Positions 43,471 through 56,170 of a DNA stretch of 64,000 bases are shown here, piece by piece. The translations under genes and the position numbers were made by a program. The notes under the pieces are model-generated. The model saw only the letters and a program-made list of their open reading frames with translations, ran no database searches and was not told the origin of the DNA. This DNA comes from Imbricaverruca yamaguchii (taxonomy: Eukaryota; Arthropoda; Thecostraca; Neoverrucidae), in the NCBI GenBank assembly GCA_034440575.1, contig JAOTOL010001373.1, forward strand, positions 711,501 to 775,500, in the 5' to 3' direction. The stretch's first letter is position 1, and every line of letters begins with the position of its first letter.

Positions 43471-43961
43471 TCGTCGAGTGAAGTGTGGGGGTCCGGGGTA
43501 ATAATGAGCTCGTGCACGAGGTCCTCAAGCGCAAATTGACAGGTGATAGTCAGTGGAAATTGAACGTTCCTGTGAGCTGTCATGTCTGCATTCCCACGAT
43601 AAAGCTCCACATTAATAATGCGTAATGTGCAATGACTATATAATGTTTACGTGCAATATGAATGTATGTAAGGGCGAGATGCTGATCAAAGTTGATGTCA
43701 ATGTGGTTTTATTGGCTTCGCCGCTCCCGTTTTCTTCGTTTTGCCACGGCATCGGATGTCGTATTCAATATGGAAATGAGCGGGCGGAGAAATTCGCTTA
43801 AGGTGATGGTCAGCTAATTTTTGTTGTTCGCTTCCTTTCCGTTCTGAAACCTTTTGTTGTCACGTACACAGAATTGACGGCATAGATGGACTCGCATTGT
43901 TCGTAGGGACGGAGAGCAAGGCTGTTTGCTATCTGTAAACATTAAGGTCAAATAATAACTC
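43471..43961. other. Unique spacer; tiny exon-like frame
   Basis: Bases 43,507-43,542 read ELVHEVLKRKLT with GC3-rich codons before ACAG/GTGATA, but no proper acceptor precedes them. Confidence 0.3.
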
Positions 43962-44139
43962 AGGGCAGGGACGGCCGAGTGGTTAATGTGTTGAGCTCTA
44001 GATGGCGGGGTCCCGTGTTCAACACTGGCACCACTCTGAATAATTCCAAATCCCGTGGCCACCCGGCGAAACAGTGTGGGCGGCGCCATTAGCCGCTATC
44101 GTGCATAAGGTGCGTCGTAAACCACCCAATAAACAGCCA
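43962..44139 (+). mobile_element. SINE family A, diverged copy 6
   Basis: Head GGACGGCCGAGTGGTTAATG with a damaged box B (GTGTTCAACACT), body GGCGAAACAGTGTGGGCGG and tail CGTAAACCACCCAATAAAC. No target duplication found. This is the oldest-looking family-A copy. Confidence 0.85.
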
Positions 44140-44509
44140 AAGAGCAACCCAATCGACCCGAGATGACCTTTAGTTGTGACGCTATCCACCTCAAGCCTGG
44201 CATTCCCCAGCACTGAACTGCCCCCAACCTACAATACGCCCTGTCGCAAAGCGCAAAAGTGTTCAGGATATCAAGGGAGGGCTTCCTCCCCTCACCCACA
44301 CTCCAGTAATCATGAGTGGCCGATCACCTCGAGTACTTAAACGGGTCAAATTTCTTAATCCCGGTCCGTACATGTCCGTGCCCATGAGGCCTGACCTGTC
44401 AATTCGACCTGTCAATTTTCCTCCGAATATTGTCGATGGTTGCCGGCACCCCGTTTGGCCATCTACACCGTATAGCATATCTATGGCAATTAAAAACACG
44501 ATGTTGTCT
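44140..44509. other. Unique sequence, nothing recognised
   Basis: No supported feature. Confidence 0.4.
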
Positions 44510-44660
44510 AATTCTTAGGATGGCAATTATGGCCAGGAAGATCGGCTCAGTGATGTTCGCAGATGATACACTAATATGAGCAGATGGGATGTCTTCCCTC
44601 TCTTCACGTCGCCTGGAAGGATGGACCTGCACCTGGAGTTGTGGAACGGCCCAGCTTCGA
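44510..44660 (+). pseudogene. Possible reverse-transcriptase fragment (FADD box)
   Basis: A plus frame reads ARKIGSVMFADDTLI at 44,534-44,578 and then meets TGA. FADD preceded by G-hydrophobic residues is the catalytic box (motif C) of non-LTR reverse transcriptases. After the stop the same frame continues ADGMSSL, and a shifted frame reads MDLHLELWNG, reminiscent of the helix after motif C. Neither upstream motifs nor an endonuclease were found. It could be a 150-bp relic or a coincidence. Confidence 0.35.
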
Positions 44661-45771
44661 AGCCGTAGCCGCCCGTGCCAGGTGCTAACGACAAACTACC
44701 GACCGCGCCCAGTCAAGCACCACCCGAGTGGTGTTCCGGGACTCCCTCCTTACCCCCACCCGCTCCCCAGTTGCTGATGGTCATCTGCCGTTGCCGCAGC
44801 GAGGGTGGTTTTTGCGGTCTTGCTGAGATGGGATTACGCGTCCGCAATGACAGTGGTAGTCCTTTCCGTAATGGTGGCGGCACTACAGAGGCGACGGCGA
44901 GCTCTACTTTCCTCCTCCCGAGGAGGATTGCGAGGCGCCATATGCGTCGAGTGCGGACATTTACCGTCCCAGAAGACCCGTAACGTCGACAAGCGGCATA
45001 TGTTGGAAACAGGCAGCCATGAATACGTAAAAGGGACATTTCAGGAATTAACTGATGCTTTCAAGAAGGTGATTATTTTAGATGGTACCACATTCGTTTC
45101 ATGTGATGTGGGTACATTTTGCATACCAGCTACACGTAGACATTCTGGGTGAGTGGGTGATTATGCTTTCAGGCCGCATCGACCCGAGGGTATTCGGCAA
45201 TTAATACCGATGCAAGGCAGTAGCACAAGTGAAGCACCCTTTTGTGCATGCACGTACAGCTAGGAGTCACACAGTCAATAGGTCGTCCGATGGATGATGA
45301 CCAGTTGAAGAAAGGAAACGGGCAGGTCCCTGATGCCATTCAAAAACTCTGAAATATGCGTCTGCTTCAAGCGCGCCCAGATGCTCACCAGTGTATGTGC
45401 AAGGGATATAATTACAATTGATGAGACTCTGTCTCGATAACGTATGACGCATTAAGCCTAGCAAGCCCACTCTGATGGTGTTCCTTCACAAATCCACCAC
45501 CAGAGCGGCGCCAACGGTATTATGTCCGCTCATGACGCCTGACGCTGATGTGAAAAGTCAAATGTAGATTAATGTGGTGCACTGCGTGGCTGGTCCGACC
45601 CAACTCAATAGAGACAGATTAACCACGAAAATGTAAATGCAGAACCCGGTTATTATTCATTGGTTTTGTCCCGTCATTTCGGAGATGAAGCCAGTGAAAA
45701 GGTAGAGAAAATCGTACTGCGTGTTACGCTGTTTTTGAAACGATGTAATTGAATATCAAAAGGCATGTTTT
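44661..45771. other. Unique sequence, nothing recognised
   Basis: Overlapping frames of about 100 codons on both strands at 44,675-45,152; no domain recognised. Confidence 0.4.
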
Positions 45772-45781
45772 ACACCCTCCT

Positions 45782-45945
45782 CGGTGGTTATTGGTTTTGC
45801 GACACGTCGACCGTTCAGTCATGCGGCGTCGGCAATCTCTCACGCTGATTGGTCGGGGGAAAGATAGATTAGCGACAGGTGAGGCTCGAACCCACAACCT
45901 TTTGATTGTGGGACAGGCAACTTTCCCCTGGACTACTCGTTCCCC
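45782..45945 (-). mobile_element. SINE family B, copy 6
   Basis: Minus strand: GGGAACGAGTAGTCCAGGGG head, box B GGGTTCGAGCCTCACC, a 5-bp insertion (near AGATAGATTAGCG on plus) and the AAAACCAATAACCACC tail. The target duplication is unclear. Confidence 0.88.
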
Positions 45946-45956
45946 ACACCCTTCTC

Positions 45957-45970
45957 CCCCCCCCCCCCCA
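45957..45970. repeat. Poly-C run
   Basis: About 13 consecutive C next to the family-B SINE. Confidence 0.9.
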
Positions 45971-46993
45971 TTTGAGGGACAGACTGATTAGCTGCACTGA
46001 TACATATAGATAGTAGGAGATCGGAAGCTTTTCACCTCCGTCACTTTTGGCTCAAAGGTGCCTGACCAGGAACAACATGTGTACAGGGCTATTCCGAAGC
46101 GTGGTTTCCTCCTATCTCTGAGTCGGTGGTTGGGCACGCACATTGATTTCTGGCTCGTATGTGTTGGCGGCAAGATTTGGTGGGGTATCGTGCATGACAG
46201 GGACTGTTTTCGCCGTAATCGGTGGGGGTACCCTAAAGAATAACACGCGCACTGGCAACGTGGAAGAAAATTGTCATCCTCTCAAGGGATGTTCTGCAAT
46301 AGCTATGACCGAAACCGGCCAGGTTTCTACTCTTTCGGGTGTGAGAAAATCAACACCGGGGGTGGAGTTTTTTTTGCATGATTGGGGATGGGTCTGAAGC
46401 ATCTTAAATTCAATTTGATTGAATTTGTGCCAATAGGCCATAGTCATAGGCCATAGGTTAAGGGTGGGATAAGGGTGATTCGTGCGAGTGGAGGGCTCGG
46501 GGATGGGCCCCGAAAAGTACATAGAACGATCCATCCTTGATCAATACCAAGGAACATCGGCTTCCCATGACAAAACTATGCAGGGAGTAGTCGTGGTTGT
46601 ATTTTTCTCCTGCATCGCCCATGAGTGTAGTGCCGGACATAAACAATGTTGAGTGATCTACTTGCTTCAACACTAATATGGGCGGAAATAAGCCAGACAA
46701 ATTGCTGAACGTTTGAAATCCAAAAATATGCCGGTAACTTTGGCGCTAGCGGCCCTTTAAGCCCACATGCTGGTTTCGGGTCTTGCCGGCCCGACGGGCC
46801 ACTTGCCGAGCAAGTGGTGGACGAGTACCAGAAAGTAGTTCCAGAAGAAAATCGCAACTTAGCGATATTTACAATTCATCTTGCTGCTTCAGTGTTCTTA
46901 AATACTATCAAGAACCCACCAGTTTTCTTTCTTTAGCTGGAGATATCCATGTCCGCCTTACTATTACGCCTAACGTGTATTTGACTTATATTG
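45971..46993. other. Unique sequence, nothing recognised
   Basis: No repeat or supported frame. Confidence 0.4.
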
Positions 46994-47020
46994 TATTATA
47001 TATATATATATATATATAAT

Positions 47021-47055
<35 letters not shown>

Positions 47056-47056
47056 C
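46994..47056. repeat. (TA)n microsatellite
   Basis: About 60 bp of TA with AAT interruptions. Confidence 0.95.
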
Positions 47057-47544
47057 TACCTTTCGCAAGCTTTTCGGTATGCTGCACTCAAATCCGTGCT
47101 CTGCGGCAATTGGTGATTGCTAATCGTATTGTCGTGGCAGGTTGCAGCCTAGTTTTCACGTGCGTGGCTTGTAGGGTCTTCGCCACCCAACCATGGAAGG
47201 CTATCGGTAGCGCGTGGACACATTTTGTTTTTCCATCAACATTATTTAATAACTTGTCCAAGATCAATCGACGGCTAGCAACCGTACAACGCACAATCTG
47301 GCAACACTTTTGTTATTGGACTCCCGGGAATGCAATAACTCTTTTGCGACTATTCCAAGTAGACCATTCAGCGAATATGATGGCAGGCCAAAAAACAAAA
47401 CAAAAACATTATAAAGGAGGAATTTGTGATTATCTTCTGATACACGATACATATCTTTTGACATATGTTGTGCATAGCCTGTACGAAATGCAAACAATGT
47501 TTGTATGTGCTTACGGAGGTCCAGGGTTCAATCGTAGAACTAGC

Positions 47545-47783
47545 CCTGGACCATTCTTCTGACCAGACCCTCCCTGCCTGTGAAGCTGCTCCTGGACCAT
47601 CCCTTTGACCAGGCCCTCCCTGCCTGCGAAGCTGCTCCTGGACCATCCCTTTGACCAGGCCCTCCCTGCCTGCGAAGCTGCTCCTGGACCATCCCTTTGA
47701 CCAGGCCCTCCCTGCCTGTGGAACTGCTCCTGGAACATCCCTTTGACCAGGCCCTCCCTGCCTGCGAAGCTGCTCCTGGACCA
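47545..47783. repeat. 46-bp minisatellite, about 5 copies
   Basis: The unit is CCTGGACCATCCCTTTGACC, AGGCCCTCCCTGCCTG, CGAAGCTGCT; starts at 47,591 and 47,637 are 46 bp apart. Gln/Gly/Arg-rich minus frames with a 46-residue period are artefacts. Confidence 0.95.
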
Positions 47784-48950
47784 TCTCAGTTGGTCAGCTG
47801 TTAGGTGTCAGATGTTCGCTTCCCCCCACCCAGACTGTCTTCTGGCTACGCCACTGGTGTGCAATATGTAGATACGCTCCCAGCATGGCCATCACGCTCT
47901 TCACATTGTGTAGAAGGCGGTGTTTGTCCCGCTGATACAGCGCATACATCCTGCCCGGACAGACAGGAGTTAGATACTTCTACACGAGACTGGATACCTT
48001 TTCATGAATCCAGAGACTTCTGTATGAGTCTAGAGACTTATGCAGATGTCTGGCGATTTCTGCGTGTCCGGACTGAAAATCAAGCCTTGTGATATGGTAT
48101 AAACTAAGACGTCGCATGTTCGTGGGATACTTTTTCTTCACTAAATTTGGCTTTGTTTTTGCTTTGCTCTTGAGGGAGGGACATTTTATTTTGTCTCATT
48201 AAATGTTGCATGCCGTCAGGAAGTCTCCAAGCGCATTCTACTTTTGGAGGGTATCAGGTGGAAGTGTTGTGATAGAACAAATGGTAATAATATCCAAAGG
48301 GACCGAGCAAAGGAGGAACAACTGAGGAATGTCAAATCCCCTCCCCGAAAGAGTTCTTGGTACGTACCAAATCTGCAAAGGAGTATCGAACGACGCCCCC
48401 GCGCACGATGAAAATCTGGCACAGACTAACAGAACACCGTCGCATATGTCTCCGTGCCGCAATTTCCGGGCTGTTCGGCGGTGCGAAGAGTGGATGTTTG
48501 TCGCGGCGGCGGCGCCATTTGGCCGGCCTGATTTGTAGTCATCCGTCGCGTCGCCGCCGCGGCTGCCAATCCATTCCACGTGATTGGGTGCTTCCGCCGG
48601 CCGGACGAAGGACGTTCTCTGATCAAAGGAAGAACATAATGTCTACTTTCACCAGATCTATTTTCAAAAATTCCATTTTCACGAAATCCATCAGTTCATA
48701 AAGTATACTTTCGGAAGATCTGCTTTCACAAAATCTATTTGCACAAATATTAACAATTTGTTTTGTTGTTGATGGTTTATGTTCATCCAATCGACGTCAT
48801 GGAGTCTATCATAAGATCGATGGCATGGGATTATATATTCACGACATCTATTTAGGCGGGGGAAATGTCGCTGGAGACACTTCACTCCTCACACCCCACG
48901 CTTCACGTCCTCCTACGGACATCTGGCAGAAGGATCCGAATTTGTATCAG
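47784..48950. other. Unique stretch with a hAT-like terminus and CTATTTTCAC repeats
   Basis: TCTGGCTACGCCACTG near 47,841-47,856 is the inverse of CAGTGGCGTAGCCAGA, a hAT-type end, but its partner was not found. 48,640-48,745 holds loose repeats of TCTATTTTCAC. No gene supported; GC-rich frames at 48,426-48,626 and 48,238-48,579 on minus overlap each other. Confidence 0.4.
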
Positions 48951-49020
48951 GGACGAGTAGTGTAGGAATGTGGTTCTCGTCTCACAGCCAAAAAGTTGTG
49001 GGTTCGAACTTTGAGTTTGA
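48951..49020 (+). mobile_element. SINE family B head fragment
   Basis: GGACGAGTAGTGTAGGAATG and GTTGTGGGTTCGAACT match the family-B head (boxes A and B). The body is missing or unrecognisable. Confidence 0.6.
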
Positions 49021-49440
49021 CTTATTGCCGGGGGCTCACCAAAGCCCTTCTCGTAACGTCAAAACATATGCCAGATCGTAAATGTACGACGTTTCAGACA
49101 GCCGGATCGGGACCCAGCATGTGCTACCGCTAAGCTACTAACCGCTACACTAACGCTAGTCCTTTCTTCGTGCCTTGCGCTACCGAATGCATACAAAGAG
49201 TACGTATGTGCATACAGAAGAGTGTCATGGTGCCGACAGTGGTACGCTCAGCCGGGCTGCCATATATTTACGTTTACAGTTTGCTATATGTTGCTAACCA
49301 TATGACATTGCGAGTACGACTGGGCGAAATATGAGTGTGTTCACGGTGACCAGAATCGCAATACACGTCAGAAATAGCCCTCAGAGGGGCTCTTGGTGAG
49401 CCCGGCGCGTTTCCAGTGTGTCTGGACAGCAGCCGTGTGA
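49021..49440. other. Unique spacer
   Basis: Nothing recognised. Confidence 0.4.
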
Positions 49441-49444
49441 CAAG

Positions 49445-49970
49445 CCATCGCTGTGTCGCACAGCACGTATGGCACACCATTACTGTGCCGCACAGCACGT
49501 ATGGCACACCATTACTGTGCCGCACAGCACGTATGGCACACCATTACTGTGCCGCACAGCACGTATGGCACACCATCACTGTGCCGCACAGCACGTATGG
49601 CACACCATTACTGTGCCGCACAGCACGTATGGCACACCATTACTGTGCCGCACAGCACGTATGGCACACCATTACTGTGCCGCACAGCACGTATGGCACA
49701 CCATTACTGTGCCGCACAGCACTATGGACACCATATACTGTGCCGCACAGCACGTATGACACACCATTACTGTGCCGCACAACACGTATGGCACACCATT
49801 ACTGTGCCGCACAGCACGTATGGCATACCATTACTGTGCCGCACAGCACTATGCCACGTGCGGCGCACTATTACTGTGCCACGCAGAACTTTACCAGATG
49901 TGGCATACCATTGCTGTGCCACATAGAACCATGCCACGTTTGGCACACCATTTCTGTGCCACACATCATG
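49445..49970. repeat. 32-bp array, about 16 copies, decaying 3'
   Basis: The unit is CACAGCACGTATGGCACACC followed by ATTACTGTGCCG. The first ten copies are nearly identical and later ones diverge. Frames of 113-185 codons are products of the repeat. Confidence 0.95.
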
Positions 49971-49972
49971 TA

Positions 49973-50533
49973 GTGAAGTCTCCTTCGTTGGCTTCGTGAA
50001 TAGTCTAGGACTTCGCGTTGCGATAACGCCCTTTCAAAGATGGCGGTACGTTTTACTTTATATTGTATAGTTGCAATTGAGAGTCGAAAAGGTGACAAGT
50101 GCCGACAGACAATTTTAAACTCCGTCTGCCGACACTACAAGCAACGGCAACAACGGCAAGTTGTTGTACGCGCCGGCCGCTCTCTCGGTTCTCTCTGTCA
50201 GAATCATTTCAACACCACCCAGCCGGGATATGGCTCCACCCTCGGTACCATGATTGGCGGCCAGACTAGTGACGGGACATCATTGCCCGCCGGCGATTGG
50301 TGATACATATTTTGACACACCTCCGGACAATATGGCCGCTAATGGTGGTTCACAAGTACAGTACTCATATGCCGGCCACGTGCTGAAGGCACATTCCGGC
50401 GTTCCTAACCTATCTACAACGGATGCAAGTCGGTACACACAGCCACAACATTTTGATTACAGCCATCGGGTGAGTCAGACAGCATTCCTTTCAGCGCGGG
50501 CCAGAAGCATGATGAATCCTGAACTACCTTACA
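49973..50533 (+). repeat. 560-bp duplicated segment, copy 2, with exon-like frame
   Basis: Homologous to 18,141-18,699. From ATG at 50,332 a 46-codon frame (MAANGGSQVQYSYAGHVLKA, later RYTQPQHFDYSHR) ends exactly at CGG/GTGAGT (50,469/50,470), a good donor. Downstream of a 5-bp indel the two copies differ within this frame at only two sites, both synonymous Ser third positions. Upstream parts differ more. It could be a duplicated gene exon or a transposable element's coding end. I do not recognise the protein. Confidence 0.8.
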
Positions 50534-50830
50534 AACACCATGCCACGTGTTGCACACCATTGCCGTGCTACCGCGCGTGCCACACAACCTATAGCACCTG
50601 CGATCCCGCATATTGATCAAACGACGGACTGTTGCAGATGCTTGGCGGAATTTGTCGAGATTCCTTCGGCATGTCTCTGGACGACGAACTACACTGGGCT
50701 GTGTGAAAAGTCTCGATGCAGGGTAGATCAAAATTCAGTGGCAATAGCCTGGAAGCCACATTGGAAGGGCATTGAGACATATTGCACTACGAGATGGAAA
50801 ACATGGGCCGTCTGGGCACTACGGGCTGAC
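50534..50830. other. Unique spacer
   Basis: Nothing recognised. Confidence 0.4.
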
Positions 50831-50932
50831 TATGAGATTTCACTATGGGCTACCATTATGGGTTACCACTATAGGCTACCACTGTGGACTACCACTTTGG
50901 GCTACCAGTATGGCCTAGCACTATGGACGCTA
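50831..50932. repeat. 15-bp degenerate array (CTACCACTATGGG)
   Basis: About seven units of CACTATGGGCTAC with substitutions. Confidence 0.85.
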
Positions 50933-51478
50933 GCCGGAAGAAGTGACCTCCTCAGACCACTTTTCAGAGTACGTTTGTCGTACTTTGTTTCATACCGATG
51001 CGTTCCTAGAACCATGTAATGTGAATCAAATCCTGCACGGATGTATTGCAAGCTACAATGCTTACTGATCTTCGGAGGAATAAATCATGATTCGGCAACA
51101 CTCTGATGGTAGATTGCGGATATTCTGGACGTATGTTGGCTTAGAACGTGGAAAATAGATATCGAATTATTGTTACAATATGGAGGTAGGTGTTGGTATT
51201 GCGAATCAGGTGCAAAGAAGTGTTTAGTGTGGGGGAACGGGCATCACTTCAACATGCTTGAGTGCACTCTCCTCCCCCCACCGCTGAACGAGTTTTTTCC
51301 GCCGAAGGTGCCCCTCCCCGTGGGAACGTCTGGATCCTCGAAGCCTTGCGAGCACGGCTTCGAGGTGGACTGCAGTCGTCGACGAGTCTGGGTTTTTGTC
51401 GGCGTGGATTGTCGACCGAACGGCAAACTGAGTGGGCGGCCTCTGCGCCGCTCGGTTCGTCTTGATGCTGCTCCAGAC
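50933..51478. other. Unique sequence before a GTC-rich repeat
   Basis: The plus frame 51,170-51,655 runs from unique sequence into the repeat. No domain is recognised, and the minus frame is open as well. Confidence 0.35.
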
Positions 51479-51730
51479 TGCGTCGGTGTCGTCGGCGTCG
51501 ACGTCGGTGTCGTGGGTGTTGGCATCCGTGGTGTCGTCGGCGTCGCTGTAGGTGTCCTTGGTGTCGTCATTGTCCTCGGTACTGTCGGTGTATGTGTCCT
51601 TGTGTCTGTGTCCTCGGTGTTGTCCGTGTATGTGTCGGTGTCGGTGTCGGCATAGGTGTCGTCGGTGTCGGTATCCTTGGTGTCTTCATTGTCCTCCGTG
51701 TCGTCCGTGTCAATGTCGGTGTTGGTGTCA
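51479..51730. repeat. GTC/GGTGTC-type hexamer repeat
   Basis: Imperfect GTCGGTGTC and GTGTCGTCG repeats with TTGTCCTCGG variants. Confidence 0.88.
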
Positions 51731-51748
51731 AGAGATCAGCTGTATACC

Positions 51749-51834
51749 CCACGACAATTCCTTGATCCCCCTGGTGTGGTCGAGTTGCCGATGAGGAGCA
51801 CTGAATGCCGAAGAGGGAGGGAATGAAGGAATTG

Positions 51835-51894
<60 letters not shown>

Positions 51895-52023
51895 GGAGAG
51901 GAGAGAAAAGGAGTATGTAGGTGTGTTTTATGTCAGCATTAAGTATGTTCGAGTGCCTACCCCATGACAATTCCTTGATCCGCCCCTGGTGCAGCCGAGT
52001 CGCCGATGAGCAGCACTGAACGC
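51749..52023. repeat. 60-bp direct repeat flanking a GA microsatellite
   Basis: 51,749-51,811 and 51,960-52,023 share CGACAATTCCTTGATCC, CCCTGGTG, GAGT-GCCGATGAG and AGCACTGAA. Between them is (GA)n at 51,839-51,895. It is either a local duplication or remnants of a dispersed repeat. Confidence 0.75.
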
Positions 52024-52344
52024 CTCTTCCACGACGTCGTCCATGCTATTGTTCCCCGGCTCGCCCTCTCCTGAGCACAGCAGCCGCTCCCGGACCACCG
52101 TCCGGCTAGTCGGGCTTCTCAGCAGGCACACGCAGACCACCGTCCGTCTGGAGGGGCTTCCCTGGTGGTACACAAGTGCCCGAGCAGAGCCCTTAGCGCT
52201 TCTCGGCCCGCGGCGCTTCGTGCGCGGCGCGAATGCTGCAGGCCGGCGCGGCCGGGACGGAAGCGCGCTGCGCCGGCCCAGTTTGTTGGAAGTGTGGGAT
52301 ACCTGTGAGCACCGCTGGATCACGTTTGGTGCACATCACGTGCG
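52024..52344. other. GC-rich stretch, frames on both strands
   Basis: TCCGGACCACCGTCCG-like words repeat at 52,092-52,150 (ACCACCGTCCG twice). No gene supported. Confidence 0.4.
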
Positions 52345-52594
52345 GTTTGACATGGCATGTCATTTGACATGTCATGATATTTGACATGTCATGTCATTTG
52401 ACATGTCATGTCAGTTGACATGTCATGTCAGTTGACATGTCATGTCAGTTGACATGTCATGTCAGTTGACATGTCATGTCATTTGACATATATAATTTGA
52501 CATGGCATGTCATTTGACATGTCATGTCATTTGACATGTCATGTTATTTGACATGTCATGTCATTTGACATGTCATGTCTTTTGACATATCACA
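52345..52594. repeat. 17-bp palindromic array (TTGACATGTCATGTCAT)
   Basis: About 13-14 units. Each contains the self-complementary GACATGTC and ATGACATGTCAT cores, so either strand can fold repeatedly. Confidence 0.95.
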
Positions 52595-53103
52595 ATGAAA
52601 TTGGGATGTTCTCAATTTTAATCGGACTTTTCATGTCACCTGTCCGGAGCGATATCATCTGACCTCACCTGACCTGAGCGATATCACCTATCCTAGCCTG
52701 ACCGGACCAGGCAATAGCCCGGCATCAAAAGAAAATATATCGATCGTGAGGTCTTGTCGGGTAAATAACACGCCGGGATTCCCTTTCTCGCTCCACCAGC
52801 ATTGGCACTGAGGACGGCGGCAAAACATCCAGTGCGCGAGCGCACTAGGCTGTTTTTCGGCGCGTTTCCTGATTCTGTGTGTCACTGAAGCGAATGATGT
52901 TGCCTTACACGTTCATTATTGTGAAGAATGAGCGGCTTGGGACATCAGGCCAATGGAACAAATCGATGTTTATTGTGTCTTTTATGGCAAAGCGAACCAA
53001 AAAAACAACGCGGGTAACGCAAGCCCGAATTACACGAAACCGAGCCTGATGCACGTTGGCATCAGTGCCTAACAGCCTGCCCTTTCGGAATGGCTTACCG
53101 GCA
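52595..53103. other. Unique spacer
   Basis: Nothing recognised. Confidence 0.4.
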
Positions 53104-53732
53104 TGCTGGTACATGCCAACACTACCCAGGGTATGGTTACATGCCAACACAGTCCCTATAGTAGGGCCCCATGCCAACACTGTGCCCATGATAGGGCTAC
53201 ATGCCAACACTGAGTCCGCAGCAGAGCTACATGCCAACACTGTGCTCATGGTAGGGCTACATGCCAACACTGTGCCCACGACATGGCTTCATGCCCAACA
53301 CTGTGACCATGATAGGGCTACATGCCAACACTTTGCCCACGGTATGGCTTCATGCCAACACTGTGCCCACGGTAGGGCTAATGCCAACACTGTGCCCACG
53401 GTAGGGATACATGCCAACACGCCCACGGTATGGCTTCATGCCAACACTCCACACTGTGCCACGGTAGACTCCAACACTTCACGGTAGGCTCATGCCAACA
53501 CTGTGACCACGGTAGGGCTACATGCCAGCACTTGCCCACAATATGGTTTCATGCCCTCCACGTGGGCTACATGCCAACACTGTTGCCACACTTCCCACGG
53601 TAGGGCTACATGCCAACACTGTGACCACGGTATGGCTGCATGCCAACACTGTACCCACGATACGGCTTCATGCCAACACTGTGCCCACGGTATGGCTTCA
53701 TGCCAACACTGTGCCCACGGTAGGGCAGTATG
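53104..53732. repeat. 30-bp array, about 21 copies
   Basis: The unit is ATGCCAACACTGTGCCCACG followed by GTAGGGCTAC, exact at 30 bp in the centre and partly deleted at 53,400-53,600. It is a multiple of 3, hence the open plus frames. Confidence 0.95.
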
Positions 53733-53770
53733 CCCCTCCTAGGGTGGTGGGGTACCCGTTCAGCAATGGC

Positions 53771-53893
53771 TCACTGCCGCAGAATTGCTCGAGGTCCCCA
53801 TAGTCCGAACGCCCACCGGATGTCTTGTCGGACCATCTCCCTCTTCAGCTGGGCTGTGTCGAGCTGGGCACAGGCTGTGACTTGCCCTCCCTC
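53771..53893 (-). other. Possible terminal exon on the minus strand (weak)
   Basis: On the minus strand a 57-T tract precedes GACAATGTCAG, a textbook acceptor shape. It is followed by a GC3-rich frame with [15 protein letters not shown] and [17 protein letters not shown], ending TGA at 53,771. The T tract is a microsatellite, so the acceptor look may be accidental. No family recognised. Confidence 0.3.
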
Positions 53894-53908
53894 CTCACCT
53901 GACATTGT

Positions 53909-55097
<1,189 letters not shown>

Positions 55098-55130
55098 CGC
55101 CGGCGTATAGCACCGCCTAGCTTCTGAAGG

Positions 55131-55275
55131 TCACGCCGTGTCGCCGGTCGACACCTTCGCTGCCACTGCGGCTGTGATGGGGGAAAGGTCGGTCAGGTCG
55201 GCTGTACGCAGCCGCTTCTGGGCGGCGTAGAACAGCTCATTTCTCTTCTCGATAACTTCAAAGCAATCATGGGTA
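55131..55275 (-). CDS. Possible terminal exon on the minus strand
   Basis: The minus frame reads [19 protein letters not shown] then [19 protein letters not shown] and ends TGA at 55,131. Third positions are GC-rich and the residue mix looks like a soluble helical protein. The acceptor is unclear, and the frame stays open upstream into a (TTTG)n-like stretch. No family recognised. Confidence 0.33.
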
Positions 55276-55689
55276 ATCAATGCGATCAAAGCAATCGCCG
55301 GTCTATATCGCCACCGCTGACCATTGTGCGGGCACTCTGGTTTGTTTGTTTGTTTGTTCGTTTCTTTATTTAACAAATCATTTCATACATATCACAGCGA
55401 CAATCTTGCGTCTGGCACAGGAGACCAAGTCGGTCTTGAGTCGCAGCGCCTCTCGCAACAGCGTCTGCAGCCAAGCCACTCTTGACCACCGACACGGCGT
55501 GACAACCGCTACCCTGGGCGCAAAATGACCCTAGATTTCGACGCACCCCTAAACTCCAATCCACCACCACAACCGCTACCCACCCCGTCAGCACGTGCCT
55601 GGTCGGCATGTCAGGTGGATGCCGCAGCTGGACAGCAGCGGGATCGTTCGCAGGCCCACTGTCATGGTTAGGTGTTCCAGTCAGCAATG
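55276..55689. other. Unique spacer with (GTTT)n
   Basis: A short (TTTG)n run lies at 55,340-55,364. Nothing else recognised. Confidence 0.4.
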
Positions 55690-55862
55690 GGGGGACGAGT
55701 AGTGTAGGGGTAAGTTGCTCGTTTCACAATCGAAAGGTTGTGGGTTCGAGTCTCGCCTGTCGCTGCTCTTCGCCCGCGACCAATCGGCGTGAGAGACTGG
55801 CGACGCTGCATGATTCAACGGTCGATGTGTCGTAAAATAAATAACCAACCAACCAACCAACC
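55690..55862 (+). mobile_element. SINE family B, copy 7
   Basis: Head GGACGAGTAGTGTAGGGG, box B GGGTTCGAGTCTCGCC, body CGTGAGAGACTGGCGACGC, tail TCGTAAAATAAATAACC followed by (AACC)n. Target duplication not seen. Confidence 0.92.
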
Positions 55863-55944
55863 GTTCTACTTCTCGACAGCTTACCACAGCCGTTTGCAAG
55901 CCTCTCGCTGCCGGTTGAATGTATGTGTGAGTGTCTATTTTTAT

Positions 55945-56170
55945 ATATGTAAAAAAAATTTTATAAAAATTTTTTATTTGTTGAGATAATGAGAAAAAAT
56001 TTTAAAAAAATTTTTTTTTATAGTACATTTATAAAAAATTTCCTTTCAAAAAAAAAATAAATTTTTGGCCCCCAAGGCCTGAAGTGGCTTTATAAAGACA
56101 ACAAGAGAGGGGGGGGCCCTGGGGCTAATAAAAAAAAAAAATTGGGGATCTGAAAAAAAGACAAATAAAA
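55945..56170. other. Homopolymer-rich block, possible assembly error
   Basis: Runs of A, T and G (for example 8-11 A, 8-9 T, 8 G) dominate. It is bracketed by a direct repeat, CCGTTTGCAAGCCTCTCG, at 55,890 and 56,301. The texture differs from all neighbouring DNA. Confidence 0.55.

Noticed and set aside
49445..49970. CRISPR-like 32-bp repeats
   Set aside because: Head-to-tail units without spacers; a plain minisatellite.
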